From contig JANMDU010000001.1 in the NCBI GenBank assembly GCA_031376455.1, forward strand, positions 136,100 to 200,099: 64,000 nucleotides of DNA. The letters run 5' to 3'. A program made the position numbers and the translations under genes. Shown here in pieces: positions 27,963-36,800 of this stretch (position 1 is its first letter; each line of letters begins with the position of its first letter). The stretch is from JANMDU01 sp031376455 (GTDB lineage: Bacteria; Pseudomonadota; Gammaproteobacteria; Burkholderiales; Burkholderiaceae_C). The notes below the pieces were generated by a model. It was not told where the DNA came from. It was given only the letters and a program-made list of their open reading frames with translations, and ran no database searches.

Positions 27963-28007
27963 CCGGCATAGAATCTGCGCAGGGCGCTATGAATTTTGTA
28001 GTGATTA
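27959..28007 (+). repeat. SIA dispersed element
   Basis: A near-consensus copy: AGCCGGCATAGAATCTGCGC, then GGGCGCTATGAATTTTGTAG. It lies between the HepT-like relic and the stop of the HTH gene and may have cut off the former. Confidence 0.9.
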
Positions 28008-28331
28008 TCAAACCAAACGGATGGTCTTAATTAGTTGATTGACGTGTATTGCGTCTTTCAAGGTTTGGAAAATAGCTGCAAGATTGCGCATTGTGAGCCT
28101 TCCCGAGCGTGAGAGCATGCGTTGCAAACTGCGGCGTGGTTTGGCGATCTGTTCAGCGAGATGCTCATAGCCGATGGTGACTCTGATGATGGTGTGAAGC
28201 ACGGTTTTGGCGGTATCGACATCGCCTTCCAAATAGAGTGTTGCAGCCTCATCCAATAACGCCTTAGCAAATGCTGGATCAGCGTTTGCACGCGCAGCGA
28301 TAGTTTCTTGGGTGTCTTTTGTAAGTGTCAT
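28008..28331 (-). CDS. HTH DNA-binding protein, third gene of a toxin-antitoxin module
   Basis: A 107-residue protein with a helix-turn-helix-like segment (YEHLAEQIAKPRRSLQRMLS) and a C-terminal LTMRNLAAIFQTLKDA, as in chromosomal addiction-module regulators of the HigA/putative-antidote type. It overlaps the RelE-like toxin gene by four bases (ATGA), so the three genes form one operon. It may repress the operon or act as a second antitoxin. Confidence 0.75.
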   Translation of the reverse strand: MTLTKDTQETIAARANADPAFAKALLDEAATLYLEGDVDTAKTVLHTIIRVTIGYEHLAEQIAKPRRSLQRMLSRSGRLTMRNLAAIFQTLKDAIHVNQLIKTIRLV

Positions 28332-28756
28332 GGTTTGCCTTTGGTCTTGGCGGGTGTGTTTGGCTGCTTTCCCAATCGTAGCGCTTTGACGACTGCCTCG
28401 CGTGCGCCGCTAGTGATGCGCTCGATGGCTTCTGTGTAGGCAGCTCTGTCTTCGCGTTTGCCGACGGCTAATACGAGCACGACGACGACATCATCGAGCA
28501 CTTCATAGACGAGGCGATAGCCTGCTTTGAGCAGCTTGATTTTGTAGCAGCCTGCGAGCTCGCCTTTGAGGGCAGCGGCGGAGATGTGGGGTTGATCAAG
28601 GCGCTTGATGAGGGCTTCGCGTAGCGCGACTTTGGGTGAGCCGTCTAGCTTTTTCCATTCTTCCCAAGCATCGGTTTGAAAGCGGAGGCGATAGCGATGA
28701 GCGCGCAGGCTTGCGGCGGGCGCTTTACTCGACGCCTTAGCGGGTTTGCTCGCCAT
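28328..28756 (-). CDS. RelE/StbE-like toxin
   Basis: A 142-residue protein with a RelE-fold core: YRLRFQTDAWEEWKKLDGS, LKGELAGCYKIKLLKAGYRL, VYEVLDDVVVVLVLAVGKRE. RelE-family toxins cut mRNA on the ribosome. Relative to a typical ~85-90-residue RelE it has a basic, Ala/Lys-rich leader and a longer C-terminal tail ending in Lys/Pro-rich sequence. It sits two bases downstream of its likely antitoxin. Confidence 0.85.
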   Translation of the reverse strand: MASKPAKASSKAPAASLRAHRYRLRFQTDAWEEWKKLDGSPKVALREALIKRLDQPHISAAALKGELAGCYKIKLLKAGYRLVYEVLDDVVVVLVLAVGKREDRAAYTEAIERITSGAREAVVKALRLGKQPNTPAKTKGKP

Positions 28757-28758
28757 GC

Positions 28759-29016
28759 TCAGAGATCGTTAACGCTGACTTCGATGCTATTGCCGTGCGC
28801 GGCGCTGGCGCGGCGGGCTTGAATGAGGGCTGTGAAATCTTTTTCGGCGAGCGCATCGGCAAAGCCTTGCATGACTTCGGGTTGTACGACGTAAAACGCG
28901 GGGGCGTTGTGGCTGAGCACGGCGATGGGCGCGCCTTTGGCTTTACGCAGGGTGGCGCCGGGGTTTTTCTTGAATTCGCTGATACCAACGGTGAGGGGGG
29001 TGAGCAGGGCTTGCAT
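28759..29016 (-). CDS. Phd/YefM (StbD-like) antitoxin
   Basis: An 85-residue protein starting MQALLTPLTVGISEFKKNPG, with APIAVLSHNAPAFYVVQPE, the classic DNA-binding half of StbD/YefM antitoxins. The ATG at 29016 is preferred to one at 29079 because it matches the family start. It precedes the RelE-like toxin by two bases and would both repress the operon and neutralise the toxin. Confidence 0.85.
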   Translation of the reverse strand: MQALLTPLTVGISEFKKNPGATLRKAKGAPIAVLSHNAPAFYVVQPEVMQGFADALAEKDFTALIQARRASAAHGNSIEVSVNDL

Positions 29017-29142
29017 GGTGGATTGGTATTTGGAGACGAAATTGGCGCTTATTTTAGAGCTGATTTGGTGATGTTGCAACTGAGCTTGATTTGTCTGTTT
29101 TGAAGTGTTTTATGGCAGATGTATGAGTGATATTCGCTCTTC

Positions 29143-29187
29143 ACCGGCATAGAATATGCGCAGAGCGCTATGAAATTAGTAGTATTT
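29143..29187 (+). repeat. SIA dispersed element
   Basis: A clear copy (ACCGGCATAGAATATGCGC, AGAGCGCTATGAAATTAGTAG) directly upstream of the small plus-strand gene at 29238. Confidence 0.9.
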
Positions 29188-29237
29188 TGATGGCACAAAA
29201 GTTTGCCTTAAGCTCGAAATCGACGGACACTCAAAGT

Positions 29238-29456
29238 ATGGAACACGTGGTTCATAAAAGCACATTGGCTAAGCGGGATGAGCAGGCGGCAGCAGATTTG
29301 CGCTATTGGCTTTCGCAGCCGATGGAGGCGCGTTTGGCAGAGGTGGAGAGACTGCGCGAGCTGGCGTATCCGGGGTATGCGCGGCAAGATTTTCAGCGGG
29401 TTTGCAAGATTGTTCCTTTGAAGGGGAATTTGAACCTTTTACAAGGCAATTCTTGA
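29238..29456 (+). CDS. Small conserved-looking protein of unknown function
   Basis: A 72-residue, charged protein starting MEHVVHKSTLAKRDEQAAAD, with LRYWLSQPMEARLAEVERLR. The pattern resembles small proteins I have seen next to nucleotidyltransferase-type toxin genes, but I cannot name a family. An alternative ATG at 29190 lies just after the SIA element. The gene is isolated between toxin-antitoxin modules, so it may be the surviving half of a broken module. Confidence 0.55.
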   Translation: MEHVVHKSTLAKRDEQAAADLRYWLSQPMEARLAEVERLRELAYPGYARQDFQRVCKIVPLKGNLNLLQGNS

Positions 29457-29473
29457 AGGCTTTTGGGCTGGTC

Positions 29474-29517
29474 GCCGTCATGGAATATGCGCGGAGCGCT
29501 ATTAAATTAATAGTGAC
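29474..29517 (+). repeat. SIA dispersed element
   Basis: A copy with GCCGTCATGGAATATGCGC, GGAGCGCTATT and AAATTAATAGTG, ending right at the stop of the Fic gene. Confidence 0.88.
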
Positions 29518-30132
29518 TTAGCTTCGCACGAATGTATGCAGCAACCCCCATTCACCCACATCAGCAGCGCGCAGCGCTGTGAGATAGCGCTCGCGGGCAT
29601 TGCCTTGTGCTTCTAGCGGAGCTTGCCCCCAGCTGAAGCGCGGCTGGCCGAGGCTCATGATCAGGGCATCTGCCATGAGGCGGGCGTGGCGGCCGTTGCC
29701 GTTGGGGAAGGGGTGAATGCACACGAGCTGGTGATGAAAGCGCGTGGCGAGCTCGTCCGCTGGATCACTCGTGCCTTGCTCGATTTGATAGAGCGTGTTG
29801 CCCAGCAGGGTGCGTAGGCGGGTGGCGATTTGTGGCCAATCGATGCCGATGTTTTTGTTGCTGCTGCGAAAGCTGCCAGCCCAGCGCCAAGTTTGCTTGA
29901 ACATGCGTTTGTGCAGATCGCGCACGAAGCCTTCTTCTAGCAGCGCGGCGGGCTTGGCAGTTTTGATTTTGCGCAGCAGCCATTCTTGGGCGGTGAGGAT
30001 GTTGGCCTCTTCCCATTGGTTGAGCTCGGCTTGGGTGCGGATATGGCCGGGGATGAGGCCTGCGGCTTCATCGGGATCGAGCGGGGTGGCACCGGGTGAG
30101 TAACTGTGCAGCGTGGCGAGGGGCTCGATCAT
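29518..30132 (-). CDS. Fic-domain protein, mobile mystery protein B type
   Basis: A 204-residue Fic protein with the motif HPFPNGNGRHAR. The Asn replaces the Asp/Glu of classical Fic AMP-transferases; I recall this as normal in the mobile-mystery-B group. Fic enzymes transfer nucleotide or phosphate moieties to target proteins. The start ATG (30132) overlaps the stop of the upstream HTH gene as ATGA; a longer frame to 30345 is only the overlap with that gene. Likely the toxin half of a pair. Confidence 0.88.
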   Translation of the reverse strand: MIEPLATLHSYSPGATPLDPDEAAGLIPGHIRTQAELNQWEEANILTAQEWLLRKIKTAKPAALLEEGFVRDLHKRMFKQTWRWAGSFRSSNKNIGIDWPQIATRLRTLLGNTLYQIEQGTSDPADELATRFHHQLVCIHPFPNGNGRHARLMADALIMSLGQPRFSWGQAPLEAQGNARERYLTALRAADVGEWGLLHTFVRS

Positions 30133-30596
30133 GGCTGCGCCCAGAGCTTGTGGCGTGAGCCATTGAGCAGCTCTTGGGCGAGCAGATCGCGCTGCAAGTG
30201 GCGGGCGCTGCCTTGCACGGCTTGATCTTCCAGCGCCATGGTGTGGGCGATGGGGCCAATCTGCGCTTGGGCTTTGCTTTTTGCTTGGCTGGCGAGCTGC
30301 TGCGCAAGGGGTTGACGGGGCACGAGGGCGTATTGGAGCTCGCAATCCATCGCTTGAGCGAGCCTGTGCAGGCTGGCGAGCGTGATGGCTTGGCGCTCTT
30401 CGGCGGCCTCCAGATTGCGCAGGGTGGCGCTGGTGATACCTAGGCGCTTGGCGAGCACGACACCGGGCATGCCGAGCGCTTCACGGATGCTGCGCGCCCA
30501 GCCTGCTGGCGGGTGGGCGGGCAGCCTGGCTTCACGCCAGGTGCTGAGCGCTGCATCGATTTGCGCGGTTTGAAGCTGTTGATGACGGGTGGGCAT
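30129..30596 (-). CDS. HTH protein, mobile mystery protein A type
   Basis: A 155-residue protein with an XRE-type helix-turn-helix (LGMPGVVLAKRLGITSATLR, NLEAAEERQAITLASLHRLA), then CELQYALVPRQPL as in the mobile-mystery-A family, which is constantly paired with the Fic-like B protein. It probably represses the pair and may act as antitoxin. About 185 A+T-rich bases upstream would hold the promoter. Confidence 0.88.
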   Translation of the reverse strand: MPTRHQQLQTAQIDAALSTWREARLPAHPPAGWARSIREALGMPGVVLAKRLGITSATLRNLEAAEERQAITLASLHRLAQAMDCELQYALVPRQPLAQQLASQAKSKAQAQIGPIAHTMALEDQAVQGSARHLQRDLLAQELLNGSRHKLWAQP

Positions 30597-30732
30597 GGTT
30601 TTAATTTAGGGTATGAGCACATTTTAGTCAAGTAAAATATGCTTATAAGAACTTTAAAATGTTGTTTATTTAGGTTAAATGCATTATTTTTAAGATGATG
30701 GCCTCTCTTTTTTGAGTGAGAAAAGACGGCTT

Positions 30733-30775
30733 GCCTATATGGGATATAAATAGTACGCTATTTATTTTGTAGTGT
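30733..30775 (+). repeat. Degenerate SIA element
   Basis: A decayed copy: the left part is poorly conserved (GCCTATATGGGATA), but TACGCTATTTATTTTGTAGTG keeps the right half. It lies just upstream of a 23-codon frame and the hydrolase gene. Confidence 0.5.
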
Positions 30776-30780
30776 TTGGC

Positions 30781-30852
30781 ATGAAAACCCGACTCTCGCT
30801 GGGTTGGCTGTTGCCTGGATTGTCGCTAGGCTTGATGGTTTTTGCGAGGTGA
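30781..30852 (+). CDS. Possible 23-residue hydrophobic leader peptide
   Basis: A short frame starts at an ATG, encodes a hydrophobic peptide (MKTRLSLGWLLPGLSLGLMV...) and stops four bases before the hydrolase start. Its stop lies in GAGGTGATTTG, which doubles as the hydrolase ribosome-binding site. It could be a coupled leader peptide or chance. Confidence 0.3.
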   Translation: MKTRLSLGWLLPGLSLGLMVFAR

Positions 30853-30856
30853 TTTG

Positions 30857-31858
30857 ATGCGCTTGAAGACTGGGCGGTGGTTTTGTGCGGTGGTGGTGTT
30901 GCTGCTGGCGATAGGCGGCGGCTTGGCTTTGAGCTGGGAGTCGGATCGCAGCGTGGAATCGCTGAAGGGGCGTTGGGCAGCGCCGGCGTCTAGCTCGAAG
31001 TTTGTGGATGTGCGGGGGATGTCTGTTCATGTGCGGGATGAAGGCTTGCGGACGGATGTGGAGCCGATTGTTTTGCTGCATGGCACGGGGGCGAGCTTGC
31101 ATACCTGGGATGGCTGGGCGGCGGAGCTGGTCAAAACGCGGCGGGTGATTCGGTTTGACTTGCCGGGCTTTGGGCTGACGGGGCCGTATGCGGGCGACTG
31201 GCTGGAGCATGATGGCGGGCGCTATACGCTGGTAAATTACGCGAAGTTTGTGGTGGCCACGCTCGATGCGCTCGGCGTGGCGCAGCCGGTGGTGCTGGCA
31301 GGCAATTCGCTGGGTGGGCAGATTGCTTGGGAGACGGCGGATTATTTGAAAGCTTCTGCGCCTGCACCGCAACCGAATCGGGTGGCCAAGCTGATCTTGG
31401 TGGATTCTGCGGGCTACGACTTTAAGGCGATGGATATGCCGATGGCGTTTGAGGTGGCGCAGGTGGCGCTGCTCTCGCCCATTACGGAGAACACCTTGCC
31501 GCGCTGGCTGATTGCGCGTGATGTGCGCAGCGTGTATGGGCAGCCTAATCGTGTGACGAAAGAGCTGGTGGAGCGCTATTTCGATCTGGCGCTGCGCGAA
31601 GGCAACCGCCGCGCTTTAGGCCTGCGCATGCGTGAGCCGCGCGCGATTGCACCCGAGCGCATTGCGAAGATCACGCAGCCCACGCTGATCATCTGGGGCG
31701 GCCAAGACCGCTTGATTCCGCCATCGAATGCGCAGATGTTTGCGAAAGATATCAAGGGCTCGAAGCTGGTGATGTTTGACGCGCTGGGGCATGTGCCGCA
31801 GGAGGAGGATGCGCCCCAGACGGTGGGGGCGGTGCAGGCTTTCTTGGCGGGGAAATGA
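30857..31858 (+). CDS. Alpha/beta hydrolase, membrane-anchored or secreted
   Basis: A 333-residue protein with an N-terminal hydrophobic anchor or signal (WFCAVVVLLLAIGGGLALSW) and an alpha/beta hydrolase fold. The oxyanion HG motif is in VLLHGTGASLHTW, the nucleophile Ser in GNSLGG, the acid in WGGQDRLIP and the catalytic His in LGHVPQEED. The substrate is unknown. The ATG at 30857 has a GAGGTGA ribosome-binding site seven bases upstream. Confidence 0.88.
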   Translation: MRLKTGRWFCAVVVLLLAIGGGLALSWESDRSVESLKGRWAAPASSSKFVDVRGMSVHVRDEGLRTDVEPIVLLHGTGASLHTWDGWAAELVKTRRVIRFDLPGFGLTGPYAGDWLEHDGGRYTLVNYAKFVVATLDALGVAQPVVLAGNSLGGQIAWETADYLKASAPAPQPNRVAKLILVDSAGYDFKAMDMPMAFEVAQVALLSPITENTLPRWLIARDVRSVYGQPNRVTKELVERYFDLALREGNRRALGLRMREPRAIAPERIAKITQPTLIIWGGQDRLIPPSNAQMFAKDIKGSKLVMFDALGHVPQEEDAPQTVGAVQAFLAGK

Positions 31859-31887
31859 AGCGTATTTTTAAGTAAAAAAGGCTTATC

Positions 31888-31932
31888 GCCGGCATAGAAT
31901 CCGCGCAGTGTGCTATCTAAATCATAGTGAAT
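31888..31932 (+). repeat. SIA dispersed element
   Basis: A copy with GCCGGCATAGAATCCGCGC, AGTGTGCTAT and AAATCATAGTG, in the gap between the convergent hydrolase and flavin reductase genes. Confidence 0.88.
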
Positions 31933-31935
31933 GAT

Positions 31936-32553
31936 TTAGACAGCCAAGCGCTGCGCTGCGAAAATCACCTGATCGACCACCGCCTTGACCTTTGCCTGGG
32001 CTGCTGCATCTTTCAAATGCCCTTGCCCATCAAATGCATCACCGGCTTTGCTTAAAGCGAATTGCTGCGGGGCGACCCAGCATTGCAGATTGCGCAGGAG
32101 GGGCGCGAGATGATCTAGGCTGCGCAGGCCGCCCAGAGAGCCCGGCGAGGCTGAGAGCAGGCCGACGACTTTGCTGGCGAAGGGCTTGGTGCCGCTTTTC
32201 CACTGCGCTGCTTCTTGCTCGCTGCATTCTGCGCCGGCACTCGCGGGGGAGCTGGCCCAATCGATGGTGTTTTTCAGGAGCGCGGTATACGAGCCGTTGT
32301 ACTCCGGGCTGGCGATGATCCAGCCGCCATGGGCATGCATCATTTCTTTGAGGCTGATGACATCGCGGGGCGTGCCGCGCGATTCGAGATCGGCGTTGTA
32401 GAGTGGGATGTTGAAATCGGAGAGCTCGATGAGGGTGGCTTTAGCGCCTGCGGCTTGCACAAGGCCCTCTGCAATACTGGCGAGTTTGCGATTCAACGAG
32501 CCTGCGCGGCTGGAGCCGGCGAAGAGGAGGATGGCGGGTTGGGGTGTGGTCAT
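31936..32553 (-). CDS. NADPH-dependent FMN reductase
   Basis: A 205-residue flavodoxin-like protein of the NADPH:FMN reductase/azoreductase group. The phosphate-binding loop FAGSSRAGSLNRKL is at the N terminus, and SPEYNGSYTALLKNTIDW is the flavin-binding signature. It would reduce FMN or quinone-like substrates in the cytoplasm. It is a stand-alone gene. Confidence 0.9.
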   Translation of the reverse strand: MTTPQPAILLFAGSSRAGSLNRKLASIAEGLVQAAGAKATLIELSDFNIPLYNADLESRGTPRDVISLKEMMHAHGGWIIASPEYNGSYTALLKNTIDWASSPASAGAECSEQEAAQWKSGTKPFASKVVGLLSASPGSLGGLRSLDHLAPLLRNLQCWVAPQQFALSKAGDAFDGQGHLKDAAAQAKVKAVVDQVIFAAQRLAV

Positions 32554-32611
32554 GGATGGGAGTCTGCCTGTGTTGGGATGCCTGTTGTATGCAAGGCGAT
32601 TTGCTAATGAG

Positions 32612-32653
32612 CGCTATTTATTTAATAGCAATTTGCGCAGGTTCTATGCCGGC
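32612..32653 (-). repeat. SIA dispersed element
   Basis: A copy in reverse orientation: GCTATTTATTTAATAGC, then GCGCAGGTTCTATGCCGGC, with the common flank TAGAGGCC. It lies between the MFS and flavin-reductase genes. Confidence 0.88.
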
Positions 32654-32676
32654 TAGAGGCCTATTTTGCTTAAAAT

Positions 32677-33840
32677 TTATGCGTCTTTAGCACTCTTGAA
32701 GCTGGCCAGTAAAACAGCGACAGAGAGCAGAGATAGCCATGCGCTTAAGCCCCATGCATTGAAATATTGCAAAGCAGCGCCGCTGATCAGTGGGCCGATA
32801 GCGCCGCCGAGTGTGTAGCCCGTGATCATGGCGGCTGTGCCGGAGGCTACAGCTTGTGCGCCCATGCGGGCATCGAAATGATGCGCCACGCGGATCATGG
32901 TGAGCGTGTAGAGCGCGCCGCCGACGCCGCCCCAGATGACGGCTGTGGCATAGAGCAGCCAAGTCAATTGTGCGGACGCTGCAAACGCAAGGCTGGCAAT
33001 CAGCAGTAGCCAGCCTGCCACACCAAAAACGCGTTGTGGTGCGAAGCGATCTGCCGCCAAGCCTGCGGGATACTGAAAGACAAAACTGCCTACGCCTAAA
33101 GCGCCCACGATGCTGGAGGCTTGCGCGAGCGAGAGGCCGAGCGACGCGCCATTGGCTGCGCTGATGCTAGATAAGCCTGCTTCAAACACGCCGCCTGCGA
33201 AGGCAATCAACACGAGCGCAGGCACGACTTGCAAGGCTTGCCAGGTGCTACCGATTTGCTGCTGACTGTTGCCCGGCGCAGGTGCATGCGCTGCTTGCGT
33301 GAGCTTTAAGCGCAGCGCGATGGCTAGAGCGGCAAACTGCACAATCGCGGCGGCAATCAACGTGGTCTTTGGTTGCCAGCCCAGCAGCGCGGGCACGAAG
33401 GGGCCTGCAGCCAACGCCGCGCCAAGCGCCGTTTGATACAGCCCCATGACCTTGCCGCGCTGGTCATGAGGCGCATGCTCGGCTAGTAGAGCCTCAGTCG
33501 CATTCCACACCGCTGCCGCACCCACACCGCCGGCTACAGCGCTGGCGCACCACCATGCAAACGCATTTGGCGAATCCAGAAAAAAAATGTAGCCCAGCGT
33601 ACACACCGACTCTAGCGCCATGCCCAGCAGATATACGCGGCCGATGCCGAAGCGCGCAAAAATACGCGGCATCACCGGGATGAGCAATGCCACGCAAGCA
33701 AACGGAATCATCGCAAAAGCGCCCACAGCCGCCGTGCCCATGCCGCTCTGCTGGAGCAAGACGGCGAGCACCGGACCAAACATGGAAAACGAGGTCACCA
33801 CCAAAGTGGTGGCGGCAGCAAGCGCCCAGAATTTTTTCAT
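32677..33840 (-). CDS. Major facilitator superfamily transporter
   Basis: A 387-residue integral membrane protein with about 12 hydrophobic segments and the MFS loop pattern between helices 2 and 3 (MPRIFARFGIGRVYLLG). The second half repeats the pattern (AGLAADRFAPQRVFG). The cargo cannot be assigned. It starts 25 bases downstream of the SNF2 gene and may share its transcript. Confidence 0.88.
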   Translation of the reverse strand: MKKFWALAAATTLVVTSFSMFGPVLAVLLQQSGMGTAAVGAFAMIPFACVALLIPVMPRIFARFGIGRVYLLGMALESVCTLGYIFFLDSPNAFAWWCASAVAGGVGAAAVWNATEALLAEHAPHDQRGKVMGLYQTALGAALAAGPFVPALLGWQPKTTLIAAAIVQFAALAIALRLKLTQAAHAPAPGNSQQQIGSTWQALQVVPALVLIAFAGGVFEAGLSSISAANGASLGLSLAQASSIVGALGVGSFVFQYPAGLAADRFAPQRVFGVAGWLLLIASLAFAASAQLTWLLYATAVIWGGVGGALYTLTMIRVAHHFDARMGAQAVASGTAAMITGYTLGGAIGPLISGAALQYFNAWGLSAWLSLLSVAVLLASFKSAKDA

Positions 33841-33865
33841 AAAGGGCTACTTTGGAAACACTTGT

Positions 33866-36800
33866 TTAGTCGCCCAGAGGCTTGAGCAATTGCGCCACGT
33901 CGTCTTCCGTAAACAGCGCTTGCTTGCGCATTTGCGCGCCGCTCAGCATGCCTTCCGCAAGCGCAGCTTTGCGCTCTTGCAATTTGAGCATGCGCTCTTC
34001 AATGGTGCCGCTGGCGACTAGTTTGTAGACGAAGACTTGGCTCGTTTGGCCGATGCGATGCGCGCGATCGGTAGCTTGGTTTTCTACCGCCGGATTCCAC
34101 CAAGGATCGTAATGAATCACGGTATCGGCCTGCGGAAGATTGAGGCCGACACCGCCGGCTTTGAGGCTGATGAGGAAGAGTGGCACTTGGCCGCTGGTGA
34201 ACTGATCAATGATGTCATCGCGCTTGGTGGATGAGCCTGTGAGCTTGACCCATTTGATTTTTCGTTTGGCAAGCTCTTCTTCAATCAATGCCAGCATGGA
34301 AGTGAATTGAGAAAACAGCAACACTTTGCGGCCCTCTTCCAGCATCTCGGGCAAGATTTCCATCAGCAGATCGAGCTTGGCCGATTGCTTGACTTGCCTT
34401 GCGCTTTCCGTGGGCACGAGGCGCGGATCGCAGCAGACTTGGCGCAGCTTCAGCAGCGCATCGAGCACTTGAATCTGAGAGCGCGCCAAGCCTTTGTCGG
34501 CGAGCGCATCGCGCACAGACTTCTCGGTGGCCAAGCGAATCGTTTCGTATAAATCGGCTTGCTTGCCTTCAAGGGCGACCATGCTGAGCGTCTCGATTTT
34601 GTCGGGCAAATCTTTGAGTACCTCTTTTTTCGTGCGCCGCAAAATAAAGGGGGTGACGCGGCGACTGAGTGCCGCAAGAAGCTCTGTATCGCCGTGCTTT
34701 TCAATCGGCGTGCGATAGAGCTCTTTGAAACGACGGGCGCTGCCCAGAAAGCCGGGCATCAAAAAGTGAAACAAGCTCCAGAGCTCGCCGAGATGATTTT
34801 CCATCGGCGTGCCGGAGAGACATAGTCGCTGGCCAGCCGGTAATTCATAAGCGACCTGCGCGGCATCGGTATGCGCATTCTTGATATTCTGCGCTTCATC
34901 GAGCACGACGACCGACCACTTTTGCGCGAGCCAGCGCTCTTTATCGCGCGGCAGCAGCGAATACGGCGAGAGCACGATATCGGCTTGCGAGATGTCTTGC
35001 GCAGCTTCATGGCGAGCTGCGCCATGCAAGAGCAACACGCGCAGTGAAGGCGTGAACTTTGCGGCCTCACGCTGCCAATTGCCCATGAGGCTGACGGGCG
35101 CGATGATGAGCGCGGGGTTTTCCAGCCGCCCAGCTTCTTTCTCGATCAGCAAGTGCGCCAGCGTTTGCAGCGTCTTGCCTAAGCCCATATCGTCGGCCAA
35201 TACGCCGGCCAGCCCCTGCTCGCGCAAGAATTGCAGCCAGCTCACACCTTCTAATTGATACGGCCGTAGTTCAGCTTTCAAGCTTTCTGGCAAAAGCACA
35301 CTTTGCAGCGCATTCGCGCCGCCTTTGAGTTGCGCGAGGAGCTTGCGCAAGCCGCGCGCGCCATCCCATACGGCGCCCTCGCCCAATGCAGCAGACAAGC
35401 GCAGTGCTTCTAAACGCGATAAGCGCAGGCTCTCGCCATTCAGATTGTGCGAGCCATCGAGAAGCTCTAACAACGCAGAGAGCCATGGCTTCAGAGGCTC
35501 GGTGGGCAGACGCAGCCATGCGCCTTGATGAGGTACGTACATCGTCTCGGGCAATTGCAACTCAGCGCCTTCGGAAAGTTGGCTTTTGAGCAGCTTGATT
35601 TGCGCGATCAGCGCGGGCAGCGCAGGCAAAATATTGATGCGCTGGCCTTGCACTTCAATACCCAGCGAGAGGTCAAACCAAGGCGAGGTGTCGTTGGCCC
35701 CAGTGGGCATCGTGCCGTCGGGCGTGTTTGTGGCGGGCAGAGCAAGGGTTTCATGCTGCCCCTGCATCTTGAAATGCAGCGTATCCGCACGTTGAACCCA
35801 ACGAAGCAATTCTTCTGGCATCGTGACGGTAAAGCCCGCATCTTGGAAGCTGCCGAATTCATCATCGACCCAGCGCACCCAAGGTATTTGGCTAGTTTGT
35901 GAATGCTGCGGCAGATAAAACTGGCCTCGCGTATTGCCTTGTAATAGCTGTGCATGCAAGAAACCGATGGCGCGTTTTTCTGCCTCCAAATCGCGATGCA
36001 ACAAGGCGCGTTCAGTCGTGCCCACGCCATCAACCAACACTGGATTGCCCATGCGATGCGAGAAAAATCGCGTGCCGCCGTAATCGAATTCCAGTGTGAG
36101 CATGAGCGAACCGAATCTAGATTGCTGCTCTTCGATGACTTGCTCTGCCGACAAACACCACTTGGGCGCGATACCTTTGATTTCGCGCGGTGGCTTGGCA
36201 AAAGGCGGCATGGGCAAGCCCGCCAAGTGTCGCAGTAAAGATTGCTCATGATGCAGCCACGCGCTTTGCGCAATGGGTGGGCTTTGCAGCAGGGTGAGCA
36301 GCCGCTGCATGGGCATGCCTTGGCTTCCCGCAAGACCAAATTGCTTGGCATCGAGATCTAAATACAGCGCAGGATTGTTTTGATAAATCTGCGCCGAGCT
36401 ATCGCCTTCAACCCATGAATTCTTAGTTGCGGGCGGCACTTGCGCGTAGAGCTGCCAGAGCACATCATTTTGTTCGCGTTCTTTGCGCTCCTTCCAATAC
36501 CACGACACTTCGCGCGGCTCGCCCGCATGCAGCGCAGCGCCAAGGCTTTTGCTATCTTCACTCCAAAACAATCGACCCGTCTGCTGCGCGAGTCTTAAAG
36601 CCAACTGCCCCATATCGCCTTCAATACAAGCTTGCGTCACGAGGCTGTAGCCGTAGTAGCTACCGCTTCTGCCTATGGCTTGGATGATTTTGACGATCTG
36701 CGCATCGGCCTCAGGCAGCGCGCTCATATCCACATGATTGACTGCGCGCACTTTGCCCCAGCCGCCACGCAGCAAATCTTTGGCTTGGCCATAGCTGATG

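Noticed and set aside
29518..30345. Longer Fic protein start at 30345
   Set aside because: The added 71 residues are only the shifted frame of the HTH gene. The ATG at 30132 gives the family N terminus and an ATGA overlap.
27959..32653. CRISPR array, suggested by several similar short repeats in this stretch
   Set aside because: The repeats are irregularly spaced by hundreds to thousands of bases, occur in both orientations genome-wide in the window, and no cas genes are present.
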